Positions 1 to 7,176 of a stretch of 8,376 nucleotides of DNA are shown here, in pieces. Where the stretch lies: NCBI GenBank assembly GCA_009712615.1, contig WASR01000196.1, forward strand, positions 279 through 8,654, read 5' to 3'. Within the stretch, counting starts at the first letter, position 1. Each line of letters starts with the position of its first letter. This stretch comes from Methanobacterium sp. (lineage in GTDB: Archaea; Methanobacteriota; Methanobacteria; Methanobacteriales; Methanobacteriaceae). A model generated the notes under the pieces. That model saw nothing but the letters and a program-made list of their open reading frames with translations. It was not told the DNA's origin and made no database searches. Position numbers and translations under genes: made by a program.

Positions 1-304
1 ACGCAACTAGTGGGGTGGCACCATTGGATGTTCAGTTTACTGATAAATCCACAGGTAATGTGTTAAGTTACAGCTGGAACTTTGGAGACGGCAACACAAG
101 CACAGAACAAAATCCAAAACACACATTCAACACCCCTGGAACTTATACAGTAACATTAACCATTACAGGTCCTGGAGGAAGTAGTACAGAAACATTCACA
201 GACTATATTAATGTTAAATGGACTGTTCCTGTGGCTAATTTCACAGTTAACGCAACTAGTGGGGTGGCACCATTGGATGTTCAGTTTACTGATAAATCCA
301 CAGG
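1..304 (+). repeat. Tandem 249-bp PKD-encoding repeat with a 55-nt perfect match
   Basis: Bases 1-55 are identical to 250-304, an offset of 249 bases or 83 codons. After that the two copies diverge at scattered positions while still encoding matching PKD domains. The identity may extend left of the window. A third PKD copy from about 470 is much more diverged, so the first two were duplicated or homogenised more recently. Confidence 0.9.
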
Positions 305-1268
305 CAATGTGTCAAGTTATAGTTGGAACTTTGGAGATGGAAGCACATCAACAGACAAAAATACACAACACACATACAGTGTACCAGGCACATACACAGT
401 AATATTAACTGTAAACGGACCTGGAGGAATAACAACACAAACCAAATACATAACAGTCAACTACCCTGCTCCAATAGCAGGTTTCACATCTAACACAACA
501 AAGGGTACAGCTCCTCTGAAAGTCAAATTCACAGACAGTTCCACTGGAAATGTTTCCGGATACCTATGGAACTTTGGAGATGGAACAACCAGCACAGATC
601 AAAACCCAACCCATAACTTTTCAAAACCAGGAAGCTACACAGTAAAACTCACAGTAACAAATCATGGTGGAAGTTCTTCAGTATCTAGTTTAATAACAGT
701 ACAAAACCACATTTTACCTACAGCAATTACTAACGTTAAAGGTGGACTTTACAACTCCGATAAAACAGTTACAATTGCAATGAGTAAATCTGGAAGTATT
801 TACTACACTATAAACGGAACTACACCGACAACTTCAAGCAAGAAGTACACAGGACCTATCAGCATCAAATCATCAACCACTCTTAAATTCATTGCAGTGG
901 ATCTAGCAGGTAACAAGTCACCTGTTTACACAAACAGATATACCATTGACAAAAAAGCACCTATTGTAACATTAAGCAATCCAGTAAACGGTGCAAAAAA
1001 TGTTTCAACAACAAGCACAATAACAATCAATTTCAACAAACTATTGAAATCAAGTTTAAACTGGTCTAAAATTTATATTAAAAATTTAAGTACAGGAAAA
1101 CTTGTATCAATCAAAACAACCATCAAGAACAACCAGCTTAACATTAAAATGACATATACAAGATACTCTAAAAACAACTACCGAGTGTACATTCCAAAAT
1201 CTGCTGTTAAGGATAATGCTGGAAATAACCTGACAAAGGATTATTATTTCAGCTTTAAAACCAAATGA
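1..1268 (+). CDS. Large surface protein with PKD, chitobiase-C-terminal-type and Ig-like domains (5' end missing)
   Basis: The reading frame is open to the left edge (first full codon at 3), so the real start lies outside the window. The GTG at 15 is an internal valine, because the same residues recur inside the next repeat. Numbering from that GTG, three PKD domains lie at about 1-69, 72-149 and 153-230, each with a WNFGDG core. A chitobiase/beta-hexosaminidase C-terminal-type domain follows at about 234-312 (SIYYTINGTTPT, then KFIAVDLAGNKS). An Ig-like domain of the SbsA/Big_5 type fills 313-417, ending SAVKDNAGNNL...FSFKTK. There is no catalytic domain, transmembrane segment or sorting signal at the C-terminus. 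Such modular proteins in methanogens are usually called adhesin-like or S-layer-associated and act outside the cell. Several Asn-X-Ser/Thr sequons suggest N-glycosylation. The C-terminal 184 residues are homologous to the end of the next gene. Domain assignment is firm; the adhesion role is inferred. Confidence 0.9.
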   Translation, partial: ATSGVAPLDVQFTDKSTGNVLSYSWNFGDGNTSTEQNPKHTFNTPGTYTVTLTITGPGGSSTETFTDYINVKWTVPVANFTVNATSGVAPLDVQFTDKSTGNVSSYSWNFGDGSTSTDKNTQHTYSVPGTYTVILTVNGPGGITTQTKYITVNYPAPIAGFTSNTTKGTAPLKVKFTDSSTGNVSGYLWNFGDGTTSTDQNPTHNFSKPGSYTVKLTVTNHGGSSSVSSLITVQNHILPTAITNVKGGLYNSDKTVTIAMSKSGSIYYTINGTTPTTSSKKYTGPISIKSSTTLKFIAVDLAGNKSPVYTNRYTIDKKAPIVTLSNPVNGAKNVSTTSTITINFNKLLKSSLNWSKIYIKNLSTGKLVSIKTTIKNNQLNIKMTYTRYSKNNYRVYIPKSAVKDNAGNNLTKDYYFSFKTK

Positions 1269-1271
1269 ACA

Positions 1272-1294
1272 TTTTTTTTCTTTTTTCTTTTTTT
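1272..1294 (+). terminator. Oligo(T) archaeal terminator after the first surface protein gene
   Basis: Four bases after the TGA stop comes a run of 8 T, C, 6 T, C, 7 T with no stem-loop before it. Stacked T-tracts of this kind are typical archaeal termination signals. The tract separates this gene from the next one, which has its own promoter. Confidence 0.75.
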
Positions 1295-1397
1295 AATCTA
1301 TTTCACCTTAAACTCTAGTTAGGCCTGTTTGAAGTAATTTAGATGTCCGTATTACTTATTTTAAAAATTTTAGATTTTCAAGTTAGATCAAACTTTA

Positions 1398-1407
1398 TTT
1401 ATATAAT
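1398..1407 (+). promoter_or_regulatory. TATA box for the 1308-residue surface protein gene
   Basis: TTTATATAAT matches the archaeal TATA consensus. A start site about 25 bases downstream would fall near 1425-1430, leaving a leader of roughly 20 nt that still includes the Shine-Dalgarno sequence at 1435-1442. I see nothing else recognisable between the T-tract ending at 1294 and this box. Confidence 0.7.
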
Positions 1408-1434
1408 AGAAATGTAACACATGACATATCGGAT

Positions 1435-1442
1435 GGGAGGAG
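1435..1442 (+). promoter_or_regulatory. Shine-Dalgarno site that fixes a TTG start
   Basis: GGGAGGAG lies a few bases before the TTG at 1449 (8 nt from the GGAGG core). No ATG or GTG in this frame lies between the upstream in-frame TGA (1422-1424) and the TTG. The peptide from the TTG begins with a good signal sequence, so the TTG is the best start. Confidence 0.75.
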
Positions 1443-1448
1443 AAAATT

Positions 1449-4400
1449 TTGGGAGATCTAAAGAAAAATATATTAATCTTAACGCTGGCTTGTTTGACTG
1501 TATTGATGTTTAGTGCTGAAGTGTCAGCAGCTGATCCTCCAGTTGCGAATTTCACTACCAACACTACAAACACAAGTGTACAGTCAAACATCCAGTTTAA
1601 CGACACATCAACAGGAAATCCAACTAGTTGGAAATGGAATTTTGGAGATGGAAAAACATCAACACTCAAAAATCCAGTTCACAACTATATAAAAACTGGT
1701 AACTTCAGTGTTACACTGAATGTCACGAATACTGCTGGAACTTCAAATTTAACATTTTTCAACTATATCCACATATTCAGCAGTCCTATCTCTAGTTACA
1801 ACAATGTTAACATTACAACTGCCAATAATGGCACGGTTTACATGCAGGATCTTGGATCTGGAGGAGGATTAAATGCAATACACATAGCTTCCAGTACAGT
1901 TTTAGGTCCAAACTACGGGCAGTATACAATAACCTCAAACCAATCAGGAGTGTTGTACGTTACAGATACAGGTGGAAGAGGATATCAGGATAATATTGTT
2001 CTTATGATAGCTGTAAACGGAACAATTCCAGATAATTTTGCGGTCAAGATAAGAGCAAGTGGATATACATGGACACCTGCAGGATTTAACACTGCTCCGG
2101 CACCTGCAAATATAACTTATCAAATCGCTTCTGTAAATCAAACATTTTATAAAAATGATTTTATTTATGGGCCTCAGAACTGGAAAATGGCCGGTGGAAA
2201 CACTGCATATCCCATATATCTCAACGAAGATATGAGTGATCCTTCAAATAACTTTAGTCTGTTGTTCATTGATCTGCATGCAGGTCCCCTTGGATCGAAT
2301 TATCCATCAGGAAATAGTGCCTTAACAGATTATGGAGCGGTAAAAATAAGTTATGTATTCCAAAACTTGGAATCCATAGCAGCTTTCAATGCCTACGCAT
2401 GGAACGCTAACACAACCCACGGAGCAGGAATGGGATGGACTAATAGCGTTCTACCCGGTCAAACTGGAGGGCCCAGTGGTTATGAAGTTATTGGTTCAAA
2501 AAAACCAACTGCAATGTTTTCTTCTGATCTAAATAGTGGAGTTGTACCTTTAACTGTTCATTTCACAGATGAATCGACCCAAACTCCAACATCATGGTTA
2601 TGGGACTTTGGAGATGGAATCAACTCAACAGAACAAAATCCAACACATGTCTACAATCAATCAGGCAACTACATAGTTACACTAACTGTTCACAATGCCT
2701 ACGATACAGATACAACAACTGGAAACATATCTGTTGGCAATATCGATGTATCTGCATCGTTACCAAATGGCTCTTATAACACGACACAGTATGTTAATTT
2801 AACTGCTGAAGATAATTTGTTCCCAAATCCAACTATCTACTACACCACAGATGGTACAGATCCCACTACCAGCAGTCAAATATACAACGGACCAATAGTG
2901 CTAAGTGATGAAGGGAAGATTGTGTTGAAATTCTTTGCTGTTGATTCTGGTGGTAACATATCAAATATTGTAACAATGAATTATACCATCGATAAAACAG
3001 CCCCAACAGCAAATACCAAACCTTCAGGAAATACTTACACCACCAAACAGAACGTTTCAATAACAGCTTCAGACAACTTAGATCCAACTCCAATCATATA
3101 TTACACTTTAGATGGTACTGATCCTACAAACAGTGCCACTAGAGTAAGATATTCGGGCCCTATAACAATTACCACAACAACCAGACTAAGATATGTTGCT
3201 GTTGATGATGCAAACAATTGGAGTCGGGTTTACGATGAACGTTACGTCATGAACTACACAAAAGCACCTGTACCTTCTGCAAATGTTAAGAGCGGGTCTT
3301 ACACTTCTGATCAGGTAGTGACGCTAACTGCAACTGATCAAATAGATCCCAAACCCAAGATTTACTACACCCTCGATGGATCCAAACCAACAATCAAAAG
3401 CACCCTTTACACATGGCCAATAAGCATTAACACAATAGGAACAACCGTATTAAAATTCATAGCTGTTAACAATGCGGGTCTGACATCTAATGTTACAACT
3501 TGCACTTACACATTGAATAAACAGGGAGCTGGTGGAACATGGAACAGCTCAACAATAGCTAATAATGGGATGTACAATTCCATAGCCATAGACAAATCCG
3601 GCAATCCTCACGTGGTATACTACCAACTAGCATCACCAACTGACAGTTATCCTGAACTAATATATGCATATAAAGACATTAAAGGCTGGCACAAAGAGCT
3701 AGTTGACAAAAGCAAAGCAGGTTCAGGATTTTATGTATCAATGGCACTGGATTCATCAAACAACCCATCAATGGTTTATGGTGAAGTTTTTGGTGTAAAT
3801 TCAACTGATAAACTTATATATGCATACAGAAACTCAACAGGATGGCACATTACTATACTAACACAGAACAGCTATATTTCATACATTAACATGGTGCTTT
3901 ACAACAACCAGCCAAGGATCAGTTTCTACAATGACTCAGCAAATAATGGCCAAGGCGAATTACAGTACATGTACAAAAACGGCACCAAATGGTACATTGA
4001 AAATGTGACAACAAAACCATCTGGGGGTAGGTGGAATTCCCTGGCACTTGACAAAAATGGTAATCCACGAATAAGTTACTACGATATCTATGGAGGGCCA
4101 GTGCAAGGCAGTTTAAGATATGCTGAGAGAACTTCAGCCGGTACGTGGTTGATCACAACAGTGGATGGAAACATGATCGATCCAGTGAATGTTGGAATCT
4201 GGAATTCGATAGCAATCGATTCCAAGGGAAATCCCCACATAAGCTACAACTCAAACCTTGGAGGGGGAGGGGGTAGCCTCAAGTACGCCTACTACAACGG
4301 TACCAGCTGGGTCATAACCACCATAAGCAACTTAAAATCATCCTGTAGTAAACTAATATTAACCAAATCTAACAGTCCATTAATAGTTTACGAGGATATC

Positions 4401-5375
4401 ACAACGGGTAATTTTAAATATGCTTATCTTGAAGGTACAAATTGGATAATTAACAATATCGACATCGTTGACGGTGTGGGTCAGTGGATTTCTCTAACAC
4501 TAAATGCAAAGGGAATTCCATACGTCTGTTACTCGACTGCCAATTCAAAAATCAAATATGCATACTTAATTCCATTCACTGTAAACGCAACATCAGGCGG
4601 AACATTTAACACCACAAAATCAGTGGTAATCAAATCAACATCTGGAACAACTGTATACTATACTAAAGATGGTACTGATCCAAGAACAAGTAAAACTAAA
4701 ACTAAATACGCGGGTCCAATATCAATCAATACTACTACAAGTCTTAAATTTGCAGCAGTAGATTCTGCCCTCAACTGGAGTTCAATAACAACATCTACAT
4801 ACGTGATAAATTTACCACCAACAGCCACGGCTGGAACCAAGGGAGGATACTACAACACAACCAAATTAATCAAATTGACAATGGACCAACCTGGAAGCAT
4901 ATATTACACAATTAATGGAACAACGCCAACTGCTTCAAGCAAGAAGTACACTGGATACATAATCATTACAAAATCAACAACTATAAAATTCATTGCCATC
5001 AATCAAAATGGACAAAAATCCATAATTTACAACGAAACATACAAAATTGACAAAGTTGCTCCAGGAATCATCTACACATCTCCCAGAAATGGAGCTACAA
5101 ATATTCCAAGGAAGGGAACAGTGAGTATAAAATTCAGTGAAAACATAGTTCCAACAATTAACTGGTCAAAAATCTACGTAAAAAACATAAAGACCGGTAA
5201 ATTAGATAAAATAACAAAAACTATCACAAACAACACCTTAAATTTGAAGATATCGACTTATAGATCTAGCTACAATTGGTACATAGTATACATACCATCA
5301 TCATCAGTTAAGGATGCTGCAGGTAACAAATTGACTAAAGCTTATACTTTCAAATTCAGAACTGGAAGTAAATAA
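1449..5375 (+). CDS. Secreted 1308-residue modular surface protein with a predicted seven-bladed beta-propeller
   Basis: Translation starts at a TTG backed by a strong Shine-Dalgarno site. Residues 1-27 form a signal peptide (KK, hydrophobic core, cleavage after EVSA). Domains in order: PKD about 30-110 (WNFGDG); an unassigned region 111-350; PKD 353-430 (WDFGDG); three chitobiase-C-terminal-type domains 434-514, 519-603 and 606-690, each with an IYYT.DG(T/S).PT core; a propeller-like region 695-1040; two more chitobiase-C-terminal-type domains 1041-1120 and 1122-1201; and an Ig-like domain 1202-1308. There is no transmembrane anchor, sortase motif or recognisable enzyme domain. About forty Asn-X-Ser/Thr sequons suggest heavy glycosylation, and only four cysteines are present. 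The chitobiase-type modules are non-catalytic beta-sandwiches here, so glycosidase activity should not be inferred. A cell-surface adhesion or structural role fits, and PKD-plus-propeller surface proteins are known in methanogens. The gene appears monocistronic, with its own TATA box and terminator. Confidence 0.93.
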   Translation: MGDLKKNILILTLACLTVLMFSAEVSAADPPVANFTTNTTNTSVQSNIQFNDTSTGNPTSWKWNFGDGKTSTLKNPVHNYIKTGNFSVTLNVTNTAGTSNLTFFNYIHIFSSPISSYNNVNITTANNGTVYMQDLGSGGGLNAIHIASSTVLGPNYGQYTITSNQSGVLYVTDTGGRGYQDNIVLMIAVNGTIPDNFAVKIRASGYTWTPAGFNTAPAPANITYQIASVNQTFYKNDFIYGPQNWKMAGGNTAYPIYLNEDMSDPSNNFSLLFIDLHAGPLGSNYPSGNSALTDYGAVKISYVFQNLESIAAFNAYAWNANTTHGAGMGWTNSVLPGQTGGPSGYEVIGSKKPTAMFSSDLNSGVVPLTVHFTDESTQTPTSWLWDFGDGINSTEQNPTHVYNQSGNYIVTLTVHNAYDTDTTTGNISVGNIDVSASLPNGSYNTTQYVNLTAEDNLFPNPTIYYTTDGTDPTTSSQIYNGPIVLSDEGKIVLKFFAVDSGGNISNIVTMNYTIDKTAPTANTKPSGNTYTTKQNVSITASDNLDPTPIIYYTLDGTDPTNSATRVRYSGPITITTTTRLRYVAVDDANNWSRVYDERYVMNYTKAPVPSANVKSGSYTSDQVVTLTATDQIDPKPKIYYTLDGSKPTIKSTLYTWPISINTIGTTVLKFIAVNNAGLTSNVTTCTYTLNKQGAGGTWNSSTIANNGMYNSIAIDKSGNPHVVYYQLASPTDSYPELIYAYKDIKGWHKELVDKSKAGSGFYVSMALDSSNNPSMVYGEVFGVNSTDKLIYAYRNSTGWHITILTQNSYISYINMVLYNNQPRISFYNDSANNGQGELQYMYKNGTKWYIENVTTKPSGGRWNSLALDKNGNPRISYYDIYGGPVQGSLRYAERTSAGTWLITTVDGNMIDPVNVGIWNSIAIDSKGNPHISYNSNLGGGGGSLKYAYYNGTSWVITTISNLKSSCSKLILTKSNSPLIVYEDITTGNFKYAYLEGTNWIINNIDIVDGVGQWISLTLNAKGIPYVCYSTANSKIKYAYLIPFTVNATSGGTFNTTKSVVIKSTSGTTVYYTKDGTDPRTSKTKTKYAGPISINTTTSLKFAAVDSALNWSSITTSTYVINLPPTATAGTKGGYYNTTKLIKLTMDQPGSIYYTINGTTPTASSKKYTGYIIITKSTTIKFIAINQNGQKSIIYNETYKIDKVAPGIIYTSPRNGATNIPRKGTVSIKFSENIVPTINWSKIYVKNIKTGKLDKITKTITNNTLNLKISTYRSSYNWYIVYIPSSSVKDAAGNKLTKAYTFKFRTGSK
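3531..4568 (+). repeat. Seven degenerate propeller-blade repeats inside the surface protein gene
   Basis: Residues 695-1040 hold repeats of 46-56 residues following the pattern SIAID.(S/K)GNPH(I/V).Y, then L.YAY, then G..W.I..I. Repeat starts are near residues 711, 764, 815, 864, 920, 969 and 1015. The seventh copy stops after KIKYAYL and lacks its last strand. A matching strand (TWNSSTIANNG, 697-707) precedes the first copy. That permutation is the usual Velcro closure of beta-propellers. The repeats are diverged at the DNA level, so this is an old expansion. The propeller fold is inferred from the pattern. Confidence 0.7.
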
Positions 5376-5378
5376 GCA

Positions 5379-5400
5379 TTTTTTTATATTTTATTTTTTT
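5379..5400 (+). terminator. T-rich terminator after the 1308-residue surface protein gene
   Basis: Three bases after the TAA stop, a 7-T run at 5379-5385 and a second at 5394-5400 flank a TA-rich stretch. There is no stem-loop, as expected for an archaeal oligo(T) terminator. Confidence 0.7.
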
Positions 5401-5445
5401 AAGAATGGAAATTCCTACCTAAATCGATACGTATAAGTATACAAG

Positions 5446-5455
5446 TAGTTATATA
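5446..5455 (+). promoter_or_regulatory. TATA box for the DUF11 / ExbB-like / DUF2149 unit
   Basis: AGTTATATA resembles the archaeal TATA element. The start site would be near 5475-5480, giving a leader of about 60 nt. Two TGATCA palindromes (5464-5469, inside TTGATCAA, and 5478-5483) lie between the box and the predicted start site, where an archaeal repressor could act. An inverted repeat GTATA-AG-TATAC (5431-5442) lies just upstream. No regulator can be named. Confidence 0.45.
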
Positions 5456-5541
5456 CCAGTCATTGATCAAATGAGAATGATCAGGTAAATTCGTTGGATA
5501 CGACTTAAAATCACTCTAAACAATTAAACACAACGAGAATT

Positions 5542-6420
5542 ATGAAATCTGTAATAAAAATTCTGCTTATTCTGATGATAATGTCATCATTTGGTGCTGT
5601 TTATGCAGGCCCAAATGGGACTGGAAATGTTTCAGATGGGGATATAAAATATCCAATGGATCCTAGTTTATTATTTTCTTATGGGTTGGCTATAAATTCT
5701 CCCACCACGGCCCAAGTCAATGATACAGTACAGATCGTTGTGACAGCAACGAACATGGGGTTAGTTGACTGGTGTCCTGTATTGATATACATGCCTTTAC
5801 CTCCAGATACACAGTTCGTATCCTTAGTAGTTCCGGACAGGAATATGCAGAACTACGATCCCTCTACAGGTATTTGGAATGTCTACAGGATGAGGCATAT
5901 TGAGAGGGGACAGCAAAAAACGGCAATATTAACAGTTAAAATACTTGATTCTGCTGCAGGTAAAAAATTGACAGCTATAACAAGATTTAATCAGCTAGTT
6001 TTAGAAGGTTACGGTGTTGATGTAACGGATCAAACATTTGCGAGATCTACAAGTATTAATGTTAAACCTTTGGGAGGAGGTCCTGGGAATGGAGGTAATA
6101 CAAGTGGGGACACTCCTGGCAACGATAGTGGTACAAATCCAAATGAGAATGACAATGGAAATGGTCAAGATCCTGTCACAGTTCCGGGATTAAATGGGAA
6201 TATTTTAGGGAATTCAACTATGTCTTCGGATAACATCCCTATTAAATCATTACAAAGTGGAGGGGCAGGTGGTGGGAATGGAAATCCACAGAAATCTTTT
6301 GAAATAAACCAAATACCCCCAATATCTAAGGATAACATGCCGTCATACTTGATTGCAGTACTCCTAATCATTGGAATGATAGTTGCAGGCTACTACTACG
6401 GAATGAAAAAAGAGGACTAA
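5542..6420 (+). CDS. DUF11-domain envelope protein with C-terminal membrane anchor
   Basis: This 292-residue protein starts at an ATG that opens a clear signal peptide (MKSVIKILLILMIMSS, cleavage after VYA, residue 22). The Shine-Dalgarno match is weak (GAGAA). Residues about 52-176 form a DUF11-type beta-sandwich, recognisable by Q(V)NDTV...VTATNMG...MPLPPDTQFVS. Residues 177-265 are a low-complexity Gly/Asn/Pro-rich linker. A hydrophobic segment (267-287) followed by MKKED anchors the C-terminus in the membrane with a short cytoplasmic tail. The domain would therefore sit outside the cell on a flexible stalk long enough to enter the wall. No T-tract follows the stop, and the ExbB-like and DUF2149 genes come next, so co-transcription is likely. 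The protein may be a structural or load-bearing partner of that membrane machine; this is inferred from position only. Its exact function is unknown. Confidence 0.85.
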   Translation: MKSVIKILLILMIMSSFGAVYAGPNGTGNVSDGDIKYPMDPSLLFSYGLAINSPTTAQVNDTVQIVVTATNMGLVDWCPVLIYMPLPPDTQFVSLVVPDRNMQNYDPSTGIWNVYRMRHIERGQQKTAILTVKILDSAAGKKLTAITRFNQLVLEGYGVDVTDQTFARSTSINVKPLGGGPGNGGNTSGDTPGNDSGTNPNENDNGNGQDPVTVPGLNGNILGNSTMSSDNIPIKSLQSGGAGGGNGNPQKSFEINQIPPISKDNMPSYLIAVLLIIGMIVAGYYYGMKKED

Positions 6421-6447
6421 CAACGAGTATTGGGCCACATAATAGGT

Positions 6448-6456
6448 TTCATATAC
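6448..6456 (+). promoter_or_regulatory. Possible internal TATA box before the ExbB-like gene
   Basis: TTCATATAC in the 111-base gap after the DUF11 gene could place a start site near 6478-6480. A better TATA match (TTTATAAT, 6511-6518) is too close to the start codon at 6532 to serve it. The gap has no T-tract, so readthrough from the DUF11 promoter is at least as likely. The gap holds no other recognisable element apart from the ribosome binding site. Confidence 0.2.
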
Positions 6457-6520
6457 TGTCAACAATTCAATGGATCAATCAAAACAATCGAAGGTAACAA
6501 TTTAATAGAGTTTATAATGA

Positions 6521-6525
6521 GAGGT
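6521..6525 (+). promoter_or_regulatory. Shine-Dalgarno site deciding between two nearby ATGs of the ExbB-like gene
   Basis: GAGGT lies 6 nt before the ATG at 6532 and 12 nt before a second in-frame ATG at 6538. The same GAGGT with the same 6-nt spacing (7162-7166) precedes the DUF2149 gene, which supports 6532 as the start. Confidence 0.6.
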
Positions 6526-6531
6526 AGTTAA

Positions 6532-7176
6532 ATGGTGATGGCATCTATTGGAAATACGTTCAACAGTTCTTTACACATAATCACTCAGAGTTTTCTTATA
6601 CCAGTCATGGCAGTACTCGCCATCTTTTTTATTTATGCACTGATTAATCTTGGAATATTAATTGCCCAATATTACAAGAGAAAACAAAAACAATTTGATT
6701 TCAAGCGTTTTATCGACCAATTTCTCACGGAATCAAAGAATGGAAACACAGCAGAATTAACTAACATAATAGAATCTGCAAAAATATCCAGAAGCCATAA
6801 AGAAGTCCTAAAAACATTATTAACAACTGATAATGTGAGTAACGATTTTCGAGAGTCCTTAGCACTGAAAATGGTTGAAGATGAAACCATAAATTCTGCT
6901 AAAAATCTTGAAAAAACTGATATTGTGGCGAAGATAGCACCTGCCATAGGACTCATGGGAACACTCATACCATTGGGTCCGGGATTAACAGCACTTGGAG
7001 CAGGGGACATCCAAAGTTTAGCCCAGCACTTAACCATAGCATTTGATGCAGCAGTGTTAGGTATGGCATCAGCAGCCATAGCATTCATTGTTTCCAAAGT
7101 CAGACGAAGATGGTATGAAGAAGAAATATCAAACCTCGAAACCCTTGTGGACACTGTTTTAGAGGTTATGAAATGA
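6532..7176 (+). CDS. MotA/TolQ/ExbB-family proton channel protein
   Basis: This 214-residue protein has the ExbB/TolQ layout. A first membrane segment (about 20-46, ending at YYKRKQKQ) is followed by a helical cytoplasmic region (47-130). Two more segments lie at about 132-154 and 168-188, then a basic cytoplasmic tail (KVRRRWYEEE). The family signature is clear in segment 2 (IAPAIGLMGTLIPL, residues 135-148), matching the APFIGLFGTVWGI region of E. coli ExbB; Thr144 lines up with ExbB Thr148. Segment 3 (AFDAAVLGMASAAIAF) matches the ExbB ATAIGLVAAIP region, but the pore threonine position is alanine and Asp172 lies two residues before it. Family members form pentameric channels that use ion flow to move a partner containing one membrane helix. 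That partner is probably the overlapping DUF2149 gene. Family assignment is firm; the driven process is unknown. Confidence 0.9.
   Translation: MVMASIGNTFNSSLHIITQSFLIPVMAVLAIFFIYALINLGILIAQYYKRKQKQFDFKRFIDQFLTESKNGNTAELTNIIESAKISRSHKEVLKTLLTTDNVSNDFRESLALKMVEDETINSAKNLEKTDIVAKIAPAIGLMGTLIPLGPGLTALGAGDIQSLAQHLTIAFDAAVLGMASAAIAFIVSKVRRRWYEEEISNLETLVDTVLEVMK

Noticed and set aside
15..17. GTG as the start codon of the first surface protein
   Set aside because: The frame is open to the left edge, and the codons before it match the interior of the second PKD repeat, so this is an internal valine of a truncated gene.
1..700. CRISPR array from the regular repeats
   Set aside because: The repeats are 249 bases long, diverged and in frame, and encode PKD domains; there are no short repeats with unique spacers.
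1482..1493. Lipobox-like TLAC in the signal peptide of the 1308-residue protein
   Set aside because: The cysteine (residue 15) sits in the middle of the hydrophobic core, and a good type I site (EVSA) follows at residue 27.
1388..1669. Minus-strand 93-residue ORF over the start of the large surface protein gene
   Set aside because: It overlaps the TATA box, Shine-Dalgarno site and signal peptide of a well-supported gene, and its product resembles no known family.
2751..3518. Chitobiase or hexosaminidase activity
   Set aside because: Only the non-catalytic C-terminal-type beta-sandwich domains are present; no glycosidase barrel occurs anywhere in the protein.
6672..7154. Minus-strand 160-residue ORF
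   Set aside because: It lies wholly inside the ExbB-family gene, whose protein motifs are clear; the antisense product has no recognisable domain or start signal.
6532..7176. Flagellar MotA stator
   Set aside because: Archaea move with archaella that do not use MotA/MotB, and the size and ExbB-like signature fit the ExbB/TolQ branch.
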